Assembly: GCA_036516995.1 (NCBI GenBank)
Contig: DATDYW010000047.1
Span: 1 to 5,779 of the forward strand
Direction of reading: 5' to 3'
Length of the DNA stretch: 5,779 nucleotides
DNA from: DATDYW01 sp036516995
GTDB taxonomy: Bacteria; Patescibacteriota; Minisyncoccia; Phycocordibacterales; JAACPR01
Every line of letters begins with the position of its first letter. The stretch's first letter is position 1. Of the stretch, positions 1 through 5,292 are shown one piece after another. Under the pieces are notes generated by a model that made no database searches, was not told the origin of the DNA, and saw only the letters and a list, made by a program, of their open reading frames with translations. Made by a program: the position numbers and the translations under genes.

Positions 1-227
1 AAGGCAGCACGGACCTGCTGCGGCCATCCGCTTCGGTGCTGATCGAAGAGTCGGCCTCGTTCGAGGTGCCGGCTAGCCCAGACGACCGCCGAAGCCAGGC
101 ACCCCGCCTGGAGATGGACGGCGACACGCCCCGGCGCCTGATCGAGAGTCGCGACGACCGGGTGCTGCTCGATGCCGTGCTCCGAGCAATCCTCGAGGGT
201 GTACGCGAGTGCATGGAGCCGAAGTGA
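1..227 (+). CDS. 3' end of an unidentified gene (possibly DprA-like)
   Basis: The frame is open from base 3 to a TGA at 225-227, giving about 74 residues; the start lies outside the window, although a GTG at 36 could in principle begin a 63-residue protein. The first visible residues, GSTDLLRPSASVL, can be laid without gaps on the C-terminal end of the DprA Rossmann-like domain, which typically reads like GTNxLLRDGAxVL. In many bacteria dprA lies directly upstream of topA, as here. Against this, the remaining 50 or so residues are acidic and arginine-rich (ESRDDRVLLDAVLRAILEGVRECMEPK at the end, with an amphipathic helix near the terminus) and match no DprA domain I know. If it is DprA, it would load RecA on incoming single-stranded DNA during transformation. 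The coding call is fairly safe because of codon bias and the terminator right after the stop; the identity is a guess. Confidence 0.55.
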   Translation, partial: GSTDLLRPSASVLIEESASFEVPASPDDRRSQAPRLEMDGDTPRRLIESRDDRVLLDAVLRAILEGVRECMEPK

Positions 228-232
228 GATTC

Positions 233-254
233 AAAGCCGCTGCGTGCGGCTTTT
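233..254 (+). terminator. Rho-independent terminator after the first gene
   Basis: A perfect 8-bp stem, AAAGCCGC (233-240) with GCGGCTTT (246-253), closes a 5-nt loop TGCGT. It begins 5 nt after the stop codon and is followed by TTTT (251-254) and then a pyrimidine-rich run (CCCTTTCTTC). This is a textbook intrinsic terminator and separates the upstream gene from topA. Confidence 0.85.
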
Positions 255-276
255 CCCTTTCTTCATTTCCTCCTGT

Positions 277-305
277 TTGCCCCCGCACCGCTTCCGCGCT
301 ATTAA
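277..305 (+). promoter_or_regulatory. Probable sigma70-type promoter of topA
   Basis: TTGCCC (277-282) stands 17 nt from TATTAA (300-305), each matching the -35 and -10 consensus at 4 of 6 positions with ideal spacing. It lies between the upstream terminator and topA, where a promoter is needed. Transcription would start near 311-313, leaving a leader of only about 5-7 nt before the topA ATG. No other AT-rich hexamer pair fits as well in this 90-bp gap. Placement is by consensus only. Confidence 0.45.
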
Positions 306-317
306 TGCGCCAACCTA

Positions 318-2516
318 ATGAAGGAAACGCTCCTAGTGGTCGAGTCGCCCGCGAAGGCGAAAACGATCGGCAAGTACCTCGGCGAGGGCTTCCACGTGGT
401 CGCATCCGTTGGCCACATCCGCGATTTGCCGAAATCGAACAAGGATGCGGTGGACATCGAGAACGACTTCGCGCCGCGCTACGTCATCACGCCGGGCAAG
501 GAGCACGTGGTCGAGGACATTCGCCGGCTCGCTGATGCCGCCGACCGCGTGCTCCTGGCCACCGACCCCGACCGCGAGGGCGAGGCTATCGCCTGGCACA
601 TCGCCGAGGCGGTGGGGCTCGAGAAGCGCGAGCGTGTCGCCTTCCACGAAATAACCGCCGAGGCGGTGCGCGAGGCGGTGGAGCACCCGCGCGACATCGA
701 CGCGCAGCTGGTTTCCGCGCAAGAGGCACGCCGCGTGCTCGATAGGCTCGTGGGCTACGACCTCTCCGGCGTGCTCTGGCAGAAGGTGCGCTACGGCCTC
801 TCGGCTGGCCGCGTGCAGTCGCCGGCGCTGCGAATCATCGTCGAGCGCGAGCGCGAGATTAAGGCGTTCAAGCCCGAGCCGTACTGGGTGATCTCCGCGA
901 AAGTGGAAACCCCGCGCGGCGACTCGCTCACGCTCAACTGCGACCAGGAGCCGAAAGAAGAGAACGCCGCCGGTGATGCGCTCGCCGCCGCGAAGAAAGG
1001 TCCGTGGAAAGTTTCCGAGGTGAAGGAGAGCACGGTTGCCCGCACGCCGAAGCCCCCCTTCACCACCTCTACGCTCCAGCAGGCCGCCTCGACGCGGCTC
1101 GGCATCTCCCCCGCTCAGACGATGCGCCTCGCCCAGAAGCTCTACGAGGCCGGGCACATCACCTACATGCGCACCGACTCGGTGAACCTCTCCGCGCAGG
1201 CGGCTGCCGACCTCGCGGGAACGGTAGAGAAAAATTTCGGCAAGGAGCTGGCGCAGGCTCGAACATTCCAAACAAAGTCTAAGAACGCGCAGGAGGCGCA
1301 CGAGGCGATTCGCCCGACCCGCGCCGGGGCCTTGGTCGCCGGCAACGCTCCTGACCAGAAGAAGCTCTACGGCCTAATTTGGAGCCGAGCTGTTGCCTCG
1401 CAGATGAAGGACGCCTCGACATTGCGCACAAAAGTAACGGCCGAGATTGGCGGCGGTAACAAATTGCCAACATTTTCTGCTAATGGTTCGCGTATTGTCA
1501 GTCCTGGCTGGCTCCTCGCTGACCCAGCTGCACGGGGAGAGGACGTAGAGCTACCTCTTGTTAAAAAAGACGAGGCCCTAAAACTTATTTCCGCCGACTC
1601 GGAGCGTAAGGAGACGACCCCACCGCCTCGATATTCAGAAGCTGGTTTGGTGCGCGAGCTCGAAGACCGCGGCATTGGTCGGCCGTCTACCTACGCCTCC
1701 ATTATTAAAACGCTGGTGGACCGCACCTACGCTACCCGCGAGAGCCGCTCGCTCGCACCCACCGACCTCGGCGAGGTTGTTTCCGGTTTCCTAGAAGCAA
1801 AGTTTCCGCGCTACGTCGACGACGGCTTCACCGCCGAAATGGAGAACGAGCTCGACGAAATCGCCGAGGGTAAGCGCCGGTACGCGCCGACGCTGAAGGC
1901 GTTCTACGACATCTTCCGCAGGGATGTGGCAGCGGTGAAGAAGGAGAAGGGCAAGGCCACCGATTTGGGAGAAGGCGGCTTCCCCTGCCCCGTCTGCGGC
2001 GAACCTACCGTGGTGAAACTCGGACGGCAGGGACGATTCCTCTCGTGCGTAAAGTTTCCGAAGTGCATGGGCATCGCCGATCTCGACGGCAAGCAGCTCG
2101 AGCGCGAGAAGCCGAAGGAGCTCGGCCTCTACCCCGACACCGGCGAGCGGGTGCTGCTCCTGAACGGCCCCTACGGCCCGTTCGTGCAGGTCGGCGAAAC
2201 GCCGGCGAAGAAGAAGCGCGGCGCGCCGAAGCCGAAGCGCGCGAGCGTGCCGGCAGGATTTGCCATCGCCGATATCGTTCTCGCCGACGCGCTGAAGTGG
2301 CTGCGACTGCCGAAAGAGCTCGGCGAGAATCCCAAGAACAGGAAGCCTGTGGTTGCGGCGGTCGGCCGCTTCGGCCCGTACGTTGGCTGCGACGGCGAGT
2401 TCCGCTCGGTCAAGCCCCCCGACGACATCTACGAAATCACCCTCGATCGCGCGCTGGAACTTTTGGCGCAACCGAAGAAGAGCCGCGGCGGGACGCGGAC
2501 GTCAAGAAAAGCGTGA
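318..2516 (+). CDS. topA: DNA topoisomerase I (type IA), TopA
   Basis: Relaxes negatively supercoiled DNA by cutting one strand through a 5'-phosphotyrosine link and passing the other strand, limiting excess negative supercoiling behind RNA polymerase. The 732-residue protein has the full type IA order. An N-terminal TOPRIM domain carries Glu9 in VVESPAKAKTIGKYLG and the metal-binding D83-x-D85-x-E87 in ATDPDREGEAIAWH. The core follows, with catalytic Tyr283 in HITYMRTDSVN, and then the conserved block PPPRYSEAGLVRELEDRGIGRPSTYA. There is a single Cys4 zinc ribbon (Cys557, 560, 577, 583), and then two topoisomerase C-terminal repeats (about 603-670 and 675-722) split by a lysine-rich linker (KKKRGAPKPKR). 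E. coli TopA is 865 residues with more zinc ribbons, so this is a shorter version. The ATG at 318 is chosen because MKETLLVVESPAKAK matches family N-termini; no Shine-Dalgarno is visible before it. GC and codon bias drop around 1430-1640. Family assignment is near certain. Confidence 0.98.
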   Translation: MKETLLVVESPAKAKTIGKYLGEGFHVVASVGHIRDLPKSNKDAVDIENDFAPRYVITPGKEHVVEDIRRLADAADRVLLATDPDREGEAIAWHIAEAVGLEKRERVAFHEITAEAVREAVEHPRDIDAQLVSAQEARRVLDRLVGYDLSGVLWQKVRYGLSAGRVQSPALRIIVEREREIKAFKPEPYWVISAKVETPRGDSLTLNCDQEPKEENAAGDALAAAKKGPWKVSEVKESTVARTPKPPFTTSTLQQAASTRLGISPAQTMRLAQKLYEAGHITYMRTDSVNLSAQAAADLAGTVEKNFGKELAQARTFQTKSKNAQEAHEAIRPTRAGALVAGNAPDQKKLYGLIWSRAVASQMKDASTLRTKVTAEIGGGNKLPTFSANGSRIVSPGWLLADPAARGEDVELPLVKKDEALKLISADSERKETTPPPRYSEAGLVRELEDRGIGRPSTYASIIKTLVDRTYATRESRSLAPTDLGEVVSGFLEAKFPRYVDDGFTAEMENELDEIAEGKRRYAPTLKAFYDIFRRDVAAVKKEKGKATDLGEGGFPCPVCGEPTVVKLGRQGRFLSCVKFPKCMGIADLDGKQLEREKPKELGLYPDTGERVLLLNGPYGPFVQVGETPAKKKRGAPKPKRASVPAGFAIADIVLADALKWLRLPKELGENPKNRKPVVAAVGRFGPYVGCDGEFRSVKPPDDIYEITLDRALELLAQPKKSRGGTRTSRKA

Positions 2517-2531
2517 CCTGCGTCACGCTTT
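2508..2531 (+). terminator. Hairpin overlapping the topA stop codon
   Basis: A perfect 10-bp stem, AAAGCGTGAC (2508-2517) with GTCACGCTTT (2522-2531), closes the 4-nt loop CTGC. The TGA stop of topA (2514-2516) sits in the left arm. The A/T ends resemble an intrinsic terminator, but only three T residues follow the GC part and the sequence continues CAGCTAGG. It may therefore be a weak terminator or a 3'-end protecting hairpin. Confidence 0.5.
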
Positions 2532-2540
2532 CAGCTAGGA

Positions 2541-2563
2541 GCCCCGCGGCAGCGCCGCGGGGC
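2541..2563 (+). repeat. GC-rich perfect hairpin after topA
   Basis: GCCCCGCGGC (2541-2550) pairs with GCCGCGGGGC (2554-2563) around the 3-nt loop AGC, giving 10 GC pairs out of 10. No T-run follows (CTTGGCTGTGG), so it is not a standard intrinsic terminator. It lies 9 nt after the hairpin at the topA stop and could act with it to pause polymerase or block 3' exonucleases. Confidence 0.6.
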
Positions 2564-2602
2564 CTTGGCTGTGGCCGCGAGGGCGGGACCGCTGGTACTT
2601 TT

Positions 2603-2637
2603 AGGCTCCCGCCACGGCCCTGGGTGGCGGGAGCTTT
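2603..2637 (+). terminator. Long stem-loop, terminator-like
   Basis: GCTCCCGCCAC (2605-2615) pairs perfectly with GTGGCGGGAGC (2624-2634) around an 8-nt loop. The stem can extend by a G-T and an A-T pair to 2603/2636, and TTT follows the GC part. The short T-run makes it a weak intrinsic terminator. The same left arm can also pair with GCGGGA-containing segments at 2582-2588 and 2655-2661, so alternative folds are possible. Confidence 0.5.
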
Positions 2638-2683
2638 AGTAACCCGTGGCTCAAGCGGGAGGCGAAGACCGCGGAGGCGTGAT

Positions 2684-2714
2684 CCGGCTCTCAGCCGGTC
2701 TTTAGATTTTCTTT
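2684..2714 (+). terminator. Rho-independent terminator before the unknown gene
   Basis: CCGGCT (2684-2689) pairs with AGCCGG (2693-2698) around the loop CTC, followed by the T-rich tract TCTTTAGATTTTCTTTT (2699-2714... within about 2 nt). This is the best terminator in the cluster. A competing fold exists: AAGACCG (2665-2671) is complementary to CGGTCTT (2696-2702), which would break the terminator stem, so the element could in principle switch. Confidence 0.6.
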
Positions 2715-2807
2715 TCCTAGCCTTTAACCCGAAATTGGTAGTGTCCCGCCCCGGGGGTCTGCGTTTTTGCTGACGTGCGGCTGCGTCGCGTCGGTGCCGT
2801 CTCATCT

Positions 2808-2834
2808 TTGACTTTTTCGTCCTGGCGTGAGAAT
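2808..2834 (+). promoter_or_regulatory. Weak promoter-like pair before the unknown gene
   Basis: TTGACT (2808-2813) matches the -35 consensus at 5 of 6 positions. GAGAAT (2829-2834) matches the -10 at 4 of 6, but the 15-nt spacing is short. The predicted start near 2841 would fall on the ribosome site, leaving an unusually short leader. A promoter is expected here because the gene follows a terminator, but this exact placement is uncertain. Confidence 0.25.
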
Positions 2835-2840
2835 TTAAGC

Positions 2841-2846
2841 AGGAAG
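2841..2846 (+). promoter_or_regulatory. Ribosome binding site of the unknown gene
   Basis: AGGAAG lies 4 nt before the ATG at 2851 and fits an anti-Shine-Dalgarno of the CCTCC type. It fixes the start of the 390-residue protein. It contrasts with topA and parB, which show no such site. Confidence 0.6.
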
Positions 2847-2850
2847 CACT

Positions 2851-4023
2851 ATGAAAAATTTCATCCCAAAAATTGTTAAGAAAAAGCCTCCCAGAGCACT
2901 CACGGAGGCCTTCGCCAAAATTCGGCGGGGGCGCGTCGAGGGCGGGTTCCGCAACGAGGAGCTCATCGTACGAGACCTCGATGCCGCGCCTGCTCCCGAC
3001 GAGGAAGTTCCCCCGTGGTTCGGCGGCATCGACCGCGCCACAGAGGAGCAGGATCGCTACGAGGCGACCGACTTCTTCGTGACCCTCCTCCTGGAACCTG
3101 ACCCCGACGGCCACCGGCTGACGGAAATTCGGGTCCCGGTCAACGCCAAAAGTTCGGAGTGGATGGCGAAGAAGCTCGCCGACAGCCACCACAATCGCGC
3201 CCGCGAGAGGCACACCAAGGTGCCCATTCTCGGGTTCGTCGTGGACCCGCAAATCACCCGACGCGAGCGTCGGGCCGCGTTCTTCAGAGCGTTCGCAGAG
3301 AACGGAGTCCTGCGACGGTGGCTCGCGGCTAAAGGGTACGCCTTCGCCGAGAAACACGAGTCGCGAGCAAACGCGGCAGCCAGGACGGCGGCCAAGCTGA
3401 GGAGGATTCAGGCTCGGGACGCCAAAGCGACGCGGCAGAGGCTGGTAGCAGCACGGCAGAGGCATCTCTCCGCGCAGCAGCGGCTGGTGGCCTCGCAGCA
3501 GAACCTGGTGGAGAGGAGAATCGACGGCGCACGCCGCGGTCTCAACGCCGTCATCGCCCAGGGTCTGGCAACCAACCAGCGGAGCCTCCGCCGCCAAATT
3601 GCCGGCATCTGCCGCAGCGCAATGGACACGACGCCGAACCTGAAAATACGCGAGGCGGTAGCTCTCGGCGTCCACGCGCTCCGCGGCGACCCCGCAATCA
3701 GGGGAGCCGTCCAGAGCCTCGGCGAACGCCTGGGGTCCTCGATCCACGAAGCGCGGCTGGCGGTGCGGCAGGTTGACTCCCGTTCCACCGCCGCCGAGGC
3801 CGAGAAAGCCATCGGCGTCATCTTCCGCCTCGCCTTCGAGTCGTTCCGCGCCGGCGACCCCAGGCTCGGCACCAACCGAATCAAGAACCGGTTCGTGAAC
3901 GCCGGCAAGGAAGCGTTCCTGGTCTGGCACCGCCGGGCGGCGCGCGCCTTCGACAGCCGCGAGGCTGCGCCGGAGAGTCCGGGGCCGATCGTCGATGCCC
4001 GAGTTTCCCAACCTGCCGCGTAG
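2851..4023 (+). CDS. Uncharacterised basic coiled-coil protein, 390 residues
   Basis: I do not recognise a family. The start is supported by AGGAAG upstream, and codon choice is GC-ending as in its neighbours, apart from an A-rich opening (MKNFIPKIVKKKPP). Residues 1-45 are lysine/arginine-rich. Residues 70-110 look like a small mixed alpha/beta segment (TDFFVTLLLEPDPDGHRLTEIRVPVN). Residues about 165-260 are predicted by eye to be one long helix. Within it, residues 196-223 form four near-identical heptads, QRLVAAR, QRHLSAQ, QRLVASQ and QNLVERR, typical of a coiled coil. The C-terminal third is helical and arginine-rich. There is no signal peptide or membrane segment and only one cysteine (Cys254), so a soluble cytoplasmic protein is likely, perhaps one that binds nucleic acid or oligomerises. 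It is convergent with parB (40 bp between stops), which is suggestive but not proof of a shared role. Confidence 0.8.
   Translation: MKNFIPKIVKKKPPRALTEAFAKIRRGRVEGGFRNEELIVRDLDAAPAPDEEVPPWFGGIDRATEEQDRYEATDFFVTLLLEPDPDGHRLTEIRVPVNAKSSEWMAKKLADSHHNRARERHTKVPILGFVVDPQITRRERRAAFFRAFAENGVLRRWLAAKGYAFAEKHESRANAAARTAAKLRRIQARDAKATRQRLVAARQRHLSAQQRLVASQQNLVERRIDGARRGLNAVIAQGLATNQRSLRRQIAGICRSAMDTTPNLKIREAVALGVHALRGDPAIRGAVQSLGERLGSSIHEARLAVRQVDSRSTAAEAEKAIGVIFRLAFESFRAGDPRLGTNRIKNRFVNAGKEAFLVWHRRAARAFDSREAAPESPGPIVDARVSQPAA
3436..3519 (+). repeat. Four 21-base (7-codon) degenerate tandem units
   Basis: Inside the unknown gene four consecutive 7-codon units each begin with CAG (Gln) and mostly continue with Arg-Leu-Val. 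They encode the heptads at residues 196-223. Bases have diverged between units (for example CTGGTAGCA against CTGGTGGCC), so the units are either old duplications or convergent through coiled-coil selection. Confidence 0.65.
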
Positions 4024-4033
4024 GCAGGTTTTT
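4010..4033 (+). terminator. Rho-independent terminator enclosing the stop codon
   Basis: AACCTGCC (4010-4017) pairs with GGCAGGTT (4023-4030) around the loop GCGTA, followed by TTTTT (4029-4033). The TAG stop of the upstream gene (4021-4023) falls in the loop and the first base of the right arm. On the minus strand the stem is followed by only TT, so it should end parB transcription less well than it ends the + strand gene. Confidence 0.85.
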
Positions 4034-4063
4034 CCTTTGCGAACCGCGAAACGGAAAGGTCGG

Positions 4064-5065
4064 CTAGACGGAGAACCCCTTCACCGAGTAGAGGCTGTCG
4101 TCGTCCTCTGCGCGTGCCGCCTCGGCCGGCGGCACGTCGTCGCGCTCGAGCTGCGCCTCCTCGGGTGAAACGGCGGCGGGCGCGGCGGGTGAAGACGTGC
4201 CGCTGTCGCGCGAGCGGCGAATGGTCGCGAGAATGTGCTGCAGGTCCTCGTCGGAGTAGAAGTCGATGATCACCTTGCCGCCCTGCTTGCCCTCGGCGTC
4301 CTTCGGCTCGATGTGGATGCGGGTGCCGAGGAGCTCGGCGACCTCCTCCTCCATCTCGATGATCTCCGGCGAGTACATCCGGTCCTTCTTGCGCACCTTG
4401 TCGTAGGCAATCTTGCGGCCAATGCGCTCGGCCTCGCGAACGGTCATCCGCCGCTGCATAATTTCCTTGAAGAGCACCGACTGCTCGGTCGGCCGGTCGC
4501 CGAGCATCAGGAGCGGCCGGGCGTGGCCCTCGGAAATTTCCCCCTTGGAGAGCGCCTCGAGCACCTCCGGCGGCAGCATCAGGATGCGAATGGTGTTGCT
4601 GACGTACTCGCGGCTCTTCCCCACGCGCGAGGCAATCTCCTGGTGCTTGAGGCCGAACTGCTCGGCGAGCTGCTTGAAGGCCCGGGCGCGATCCACTGCG
4701 TTGATGTCCTCGCGCTGGAGGTTCTCGATGATGGCGAGCTCGAGCTTCATCCGGTCGGAATCTTCAGCGGCACGAATCAGTGCCGGAACTTCGCGGAGCC
4801 CTGCGATTCTTGCGGCCCGGAGGCGCCGTTCGCCGGCGATGAGCTCGTACTCGGCACTGATTCCGCCGTCGTCTTTCACCACCTCGCGACGGGTCACCAC
4901 CAGGGGCTGGAGCACGCCGTACATTCGAATGGAGTCGGCCAAATCGTTGAGCTTCTTCTCGTCGAACTCCTGCCGCGGCTGGAACGGGTTCGGCCGCACG
5001 CGGTCAACCTCGATGAAGAAAACGGCGTTGCCGTGGAACTGCGAGTGGCCAGCGGGCGGCTGCAT
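4064..5065 (-). CDS. parB: Chromosome partitioning protein ParB (Spo0J family)
   Basis: A DNA-binding CTPase that loads at parS sites, slides and spreads along DNA, and works with the ATPase ParA and SMC to segregate the chromosome. The 333-residue protein has the full family layout. The N-terminal ParB/Srx domain carries PNPFQPR (25-31), the CTP-binding GERR (78-81) and ENLQRED (114-120). The helix-turn-helix that reads parS follows (about 139-162, HQEIASRVGKSREYVSNT). A C-terminal dimerisation domain (about 232-284) ends in GGKVIIDFYSDEDLQHIL. A linker rich in Ala, Pro, Glu and Asp (285-325) ends in the tip YSVKGFSV. The ATG at 5065 is chosen because an in-frame TAA lies 12 nt upstream. No ParA partner and no parS are in the window; the gene stands alone, convergent with the unknown gene and divergent from the tRNA. 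It could be a plasmid homologue, but the housekeeping context favours the chromosome. Confidence 0.95.
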   Translation of the reverse strand: MQPPAGHSQFHGNAVFFIEVDRVRPNPFQPRQEFDEKKLNDLADSIRMYGVLQPLVVTRREVVKDDGGISAEYELIAGERRLRAARIAGLREVPALIRAAEDSDRMKLELAIIENLQREDINAVDRARAFKQLAEQFGLKHQEIASRVGKSREYVSNTIRILMLPPEVLEALSKGEISEGHARPLLMLGDRPTEQSVLFKEIMQRRMTVREAERIGRKIAYDKVRKKDRMYSPEIIEMEEEVAELLGTRIHIEPKDAEGKQGGKVIIDFYSDEDLQHILATIRRSRDSGTSSPAAPAAVSPEEAQLERDDVPPAEAARAEDDDSLYSVKGFSV

Positions 5066-5074
5066 CGTGGCGCG

Positions 5075-5083
5075 ATTTTAACA
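5075..5083 (-). promoter_or_regulatory. Extended -10 promoter of parB
   Basis: Read on the minus strand this is TGTTAAAAT: a TGn extension followed by TAAAAT, which matches the -10 consensus at 5 of 6 positions. No -35 is obvious upstream, as is common for extended -10 promoters. Transcription would start near 5068, about 3 nt before the parB ATG, so the mRNA would be nearly leaderless. This agrees with the lack of a Shine-Dalgarno there. Confidence 0.5.
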
Positions 5084-5117
5084 CGCAGGCTCGGCGGTGG
5101 CGGCTGCGGTGTGGGCC

Positions 5118-5126
5118 TGCTAACCT
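5118..5126 (+). promoter_or_regulatory. Possible extended -10 of the tRNA gene
   Basis: TGCTAACCT has the TGn extension and the T-A-...-T frame of a -10, but only 3 of 6 hexamer matches and no -35. It lies 8 nt before the mature tRNA 5' end, which would give transcription starting close to it. The evidence is weak. Confidence 0.25.
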
Positions 5127-5134
5127 CTCGGGGG

Positions 5135-5217
5135 GCCGGGGTGGCGAAATTGGTAACCGCAGAGGATTCAAAACCCTCCGCCGAAAGGCATTGAGAGTTC
5201 GAGTCTCTCCCCCGGCA
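5135..5217 (+). tRNA. tRNA-Leu (anticodon CAA)
   Basis: Reads the leucine codon TTG. The acceptor GCCGGGG (5135-5141) pairs perfectly with CCCCGGC (5210-5216), and the discriminator is A (5217). The D stem is GCG/CGC (5144-5146, 5158-5160) with TTGG in the loop. The anticodon loop TTCAAAA (5167-5173) has CAA at 5169-5171. The long variable arm GCC-GAAA-GGC (5180-5189) marks a class II tRNA, and the T stem GAGAG/CTCTC closes loop TTCGAGT. Two oddities: the anticodon stem has a mismatch next to the loop (A5166 against C5174, conventional positions 31 and 39), and CCA is not encoded (the gene is followed by CAAAA), so CCA must be added enzymatically. The other nucleotides fit a functional leucine tRNA. 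Confidence 0.95.
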
Positions 5218-5246
5218 CAAAATCGATTCTGCGTCAGTCAGTACCA

Positions 5247-5270
5247 AACCCGCACTTGCCGTGGCGGGTT
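5247..5270. repeat. Hairpin between the tRNA and the last gene
   Basis: AACCCGC (5247-5253) pairs with GCGGGTT (5264-5270); inside, AC can pair with GT (5254-5255, 5261-5262) leaving one bulged G. No T-run follows on the + strand (GGTAGCGC), so it is not a clear terminator. It may mark the tRNA transcript 3' end, or the downstream gene may be read through from the tRNA. Confidence 0.4.
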
Positions 5271-5281
5271 GGTAGCGCTAG

Positions 5282-5286
5282 GGTGA
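5282..5286 (+). promoter_or_regulatory. Ribosome binding site of the last gene
   Basis: GGTGA, the 3' half of the full AGGAGGTGA complement, lies 6 nt before the ATG at 5293. Its TGA is also an in-frame stop (5284-5286), which leaves the ATG at 5293 as the only usable start. Confidence 0.55.
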
Positions 5287-5292
5287 CCGCGT

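Larger units (their letters stand above)
2517..2850. other. 334-base non-coding gap rich in hairpins
   Basis: No convincing protein gene is seen here on either strand. The left two thirds (to about 2714) hold four stem-loops in a row, described separately. The stretch 2700-2740 is T-rich and AT-richer than its surroundings. From 2741 to 2850 there is an ordinary GC-rich spacer, then a weak promoter-like pair and the ribosome site of the next gene. No match to tmRNA, SRP RNA, RNase P RNA or tRNA could be recognised by eye. The region could be several stacked terminators or a small structured RNA. Confidence 0.6.

Noticed and set aside
388..400. CACGTG core inside topA as a possible parS site
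   Set aside because: Only the central CACGTG matches; the flanks do not resemble the consensus TGTTTCACGTGAAACA, and the codons are conserved TopA sequence.
2045..2773. Frame overlapping the 3' end of topA and continuing into the gap
   Set aside because: Most of it lies out of frame inside topA, the product is arginine-rich low-complexity sequence, and the tail runs through the hairpins.
2437..4011. Long open frame on the minus strand opposite the unknown gene, 524 codons
   Set aside because: It is antisense to the 390-residue gene and crosses the hairpin cluster and the topA end; such open frames are common in GC-rich DNA. It has no recognisable domain.
4235..5194. Long open frame on the + strand opposite parB, 319 codons
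   Set aside because: It is the shadow of a certain parB gene and even runs into the tRNA gene, so it cannot be a normal coding region.
5121..5220. tRNA with a suppressor or unusual anticodon
   Set aside because: The loop TTCAAAA gives a plain CAA leucine anticodon; only the stem mismatch is odd.
5273..5280. Palindrome TAGCGCTA as an operator
   Set aside because: Eight bases is too short to distinguish from chance in this composition, and no second copy was noticed.
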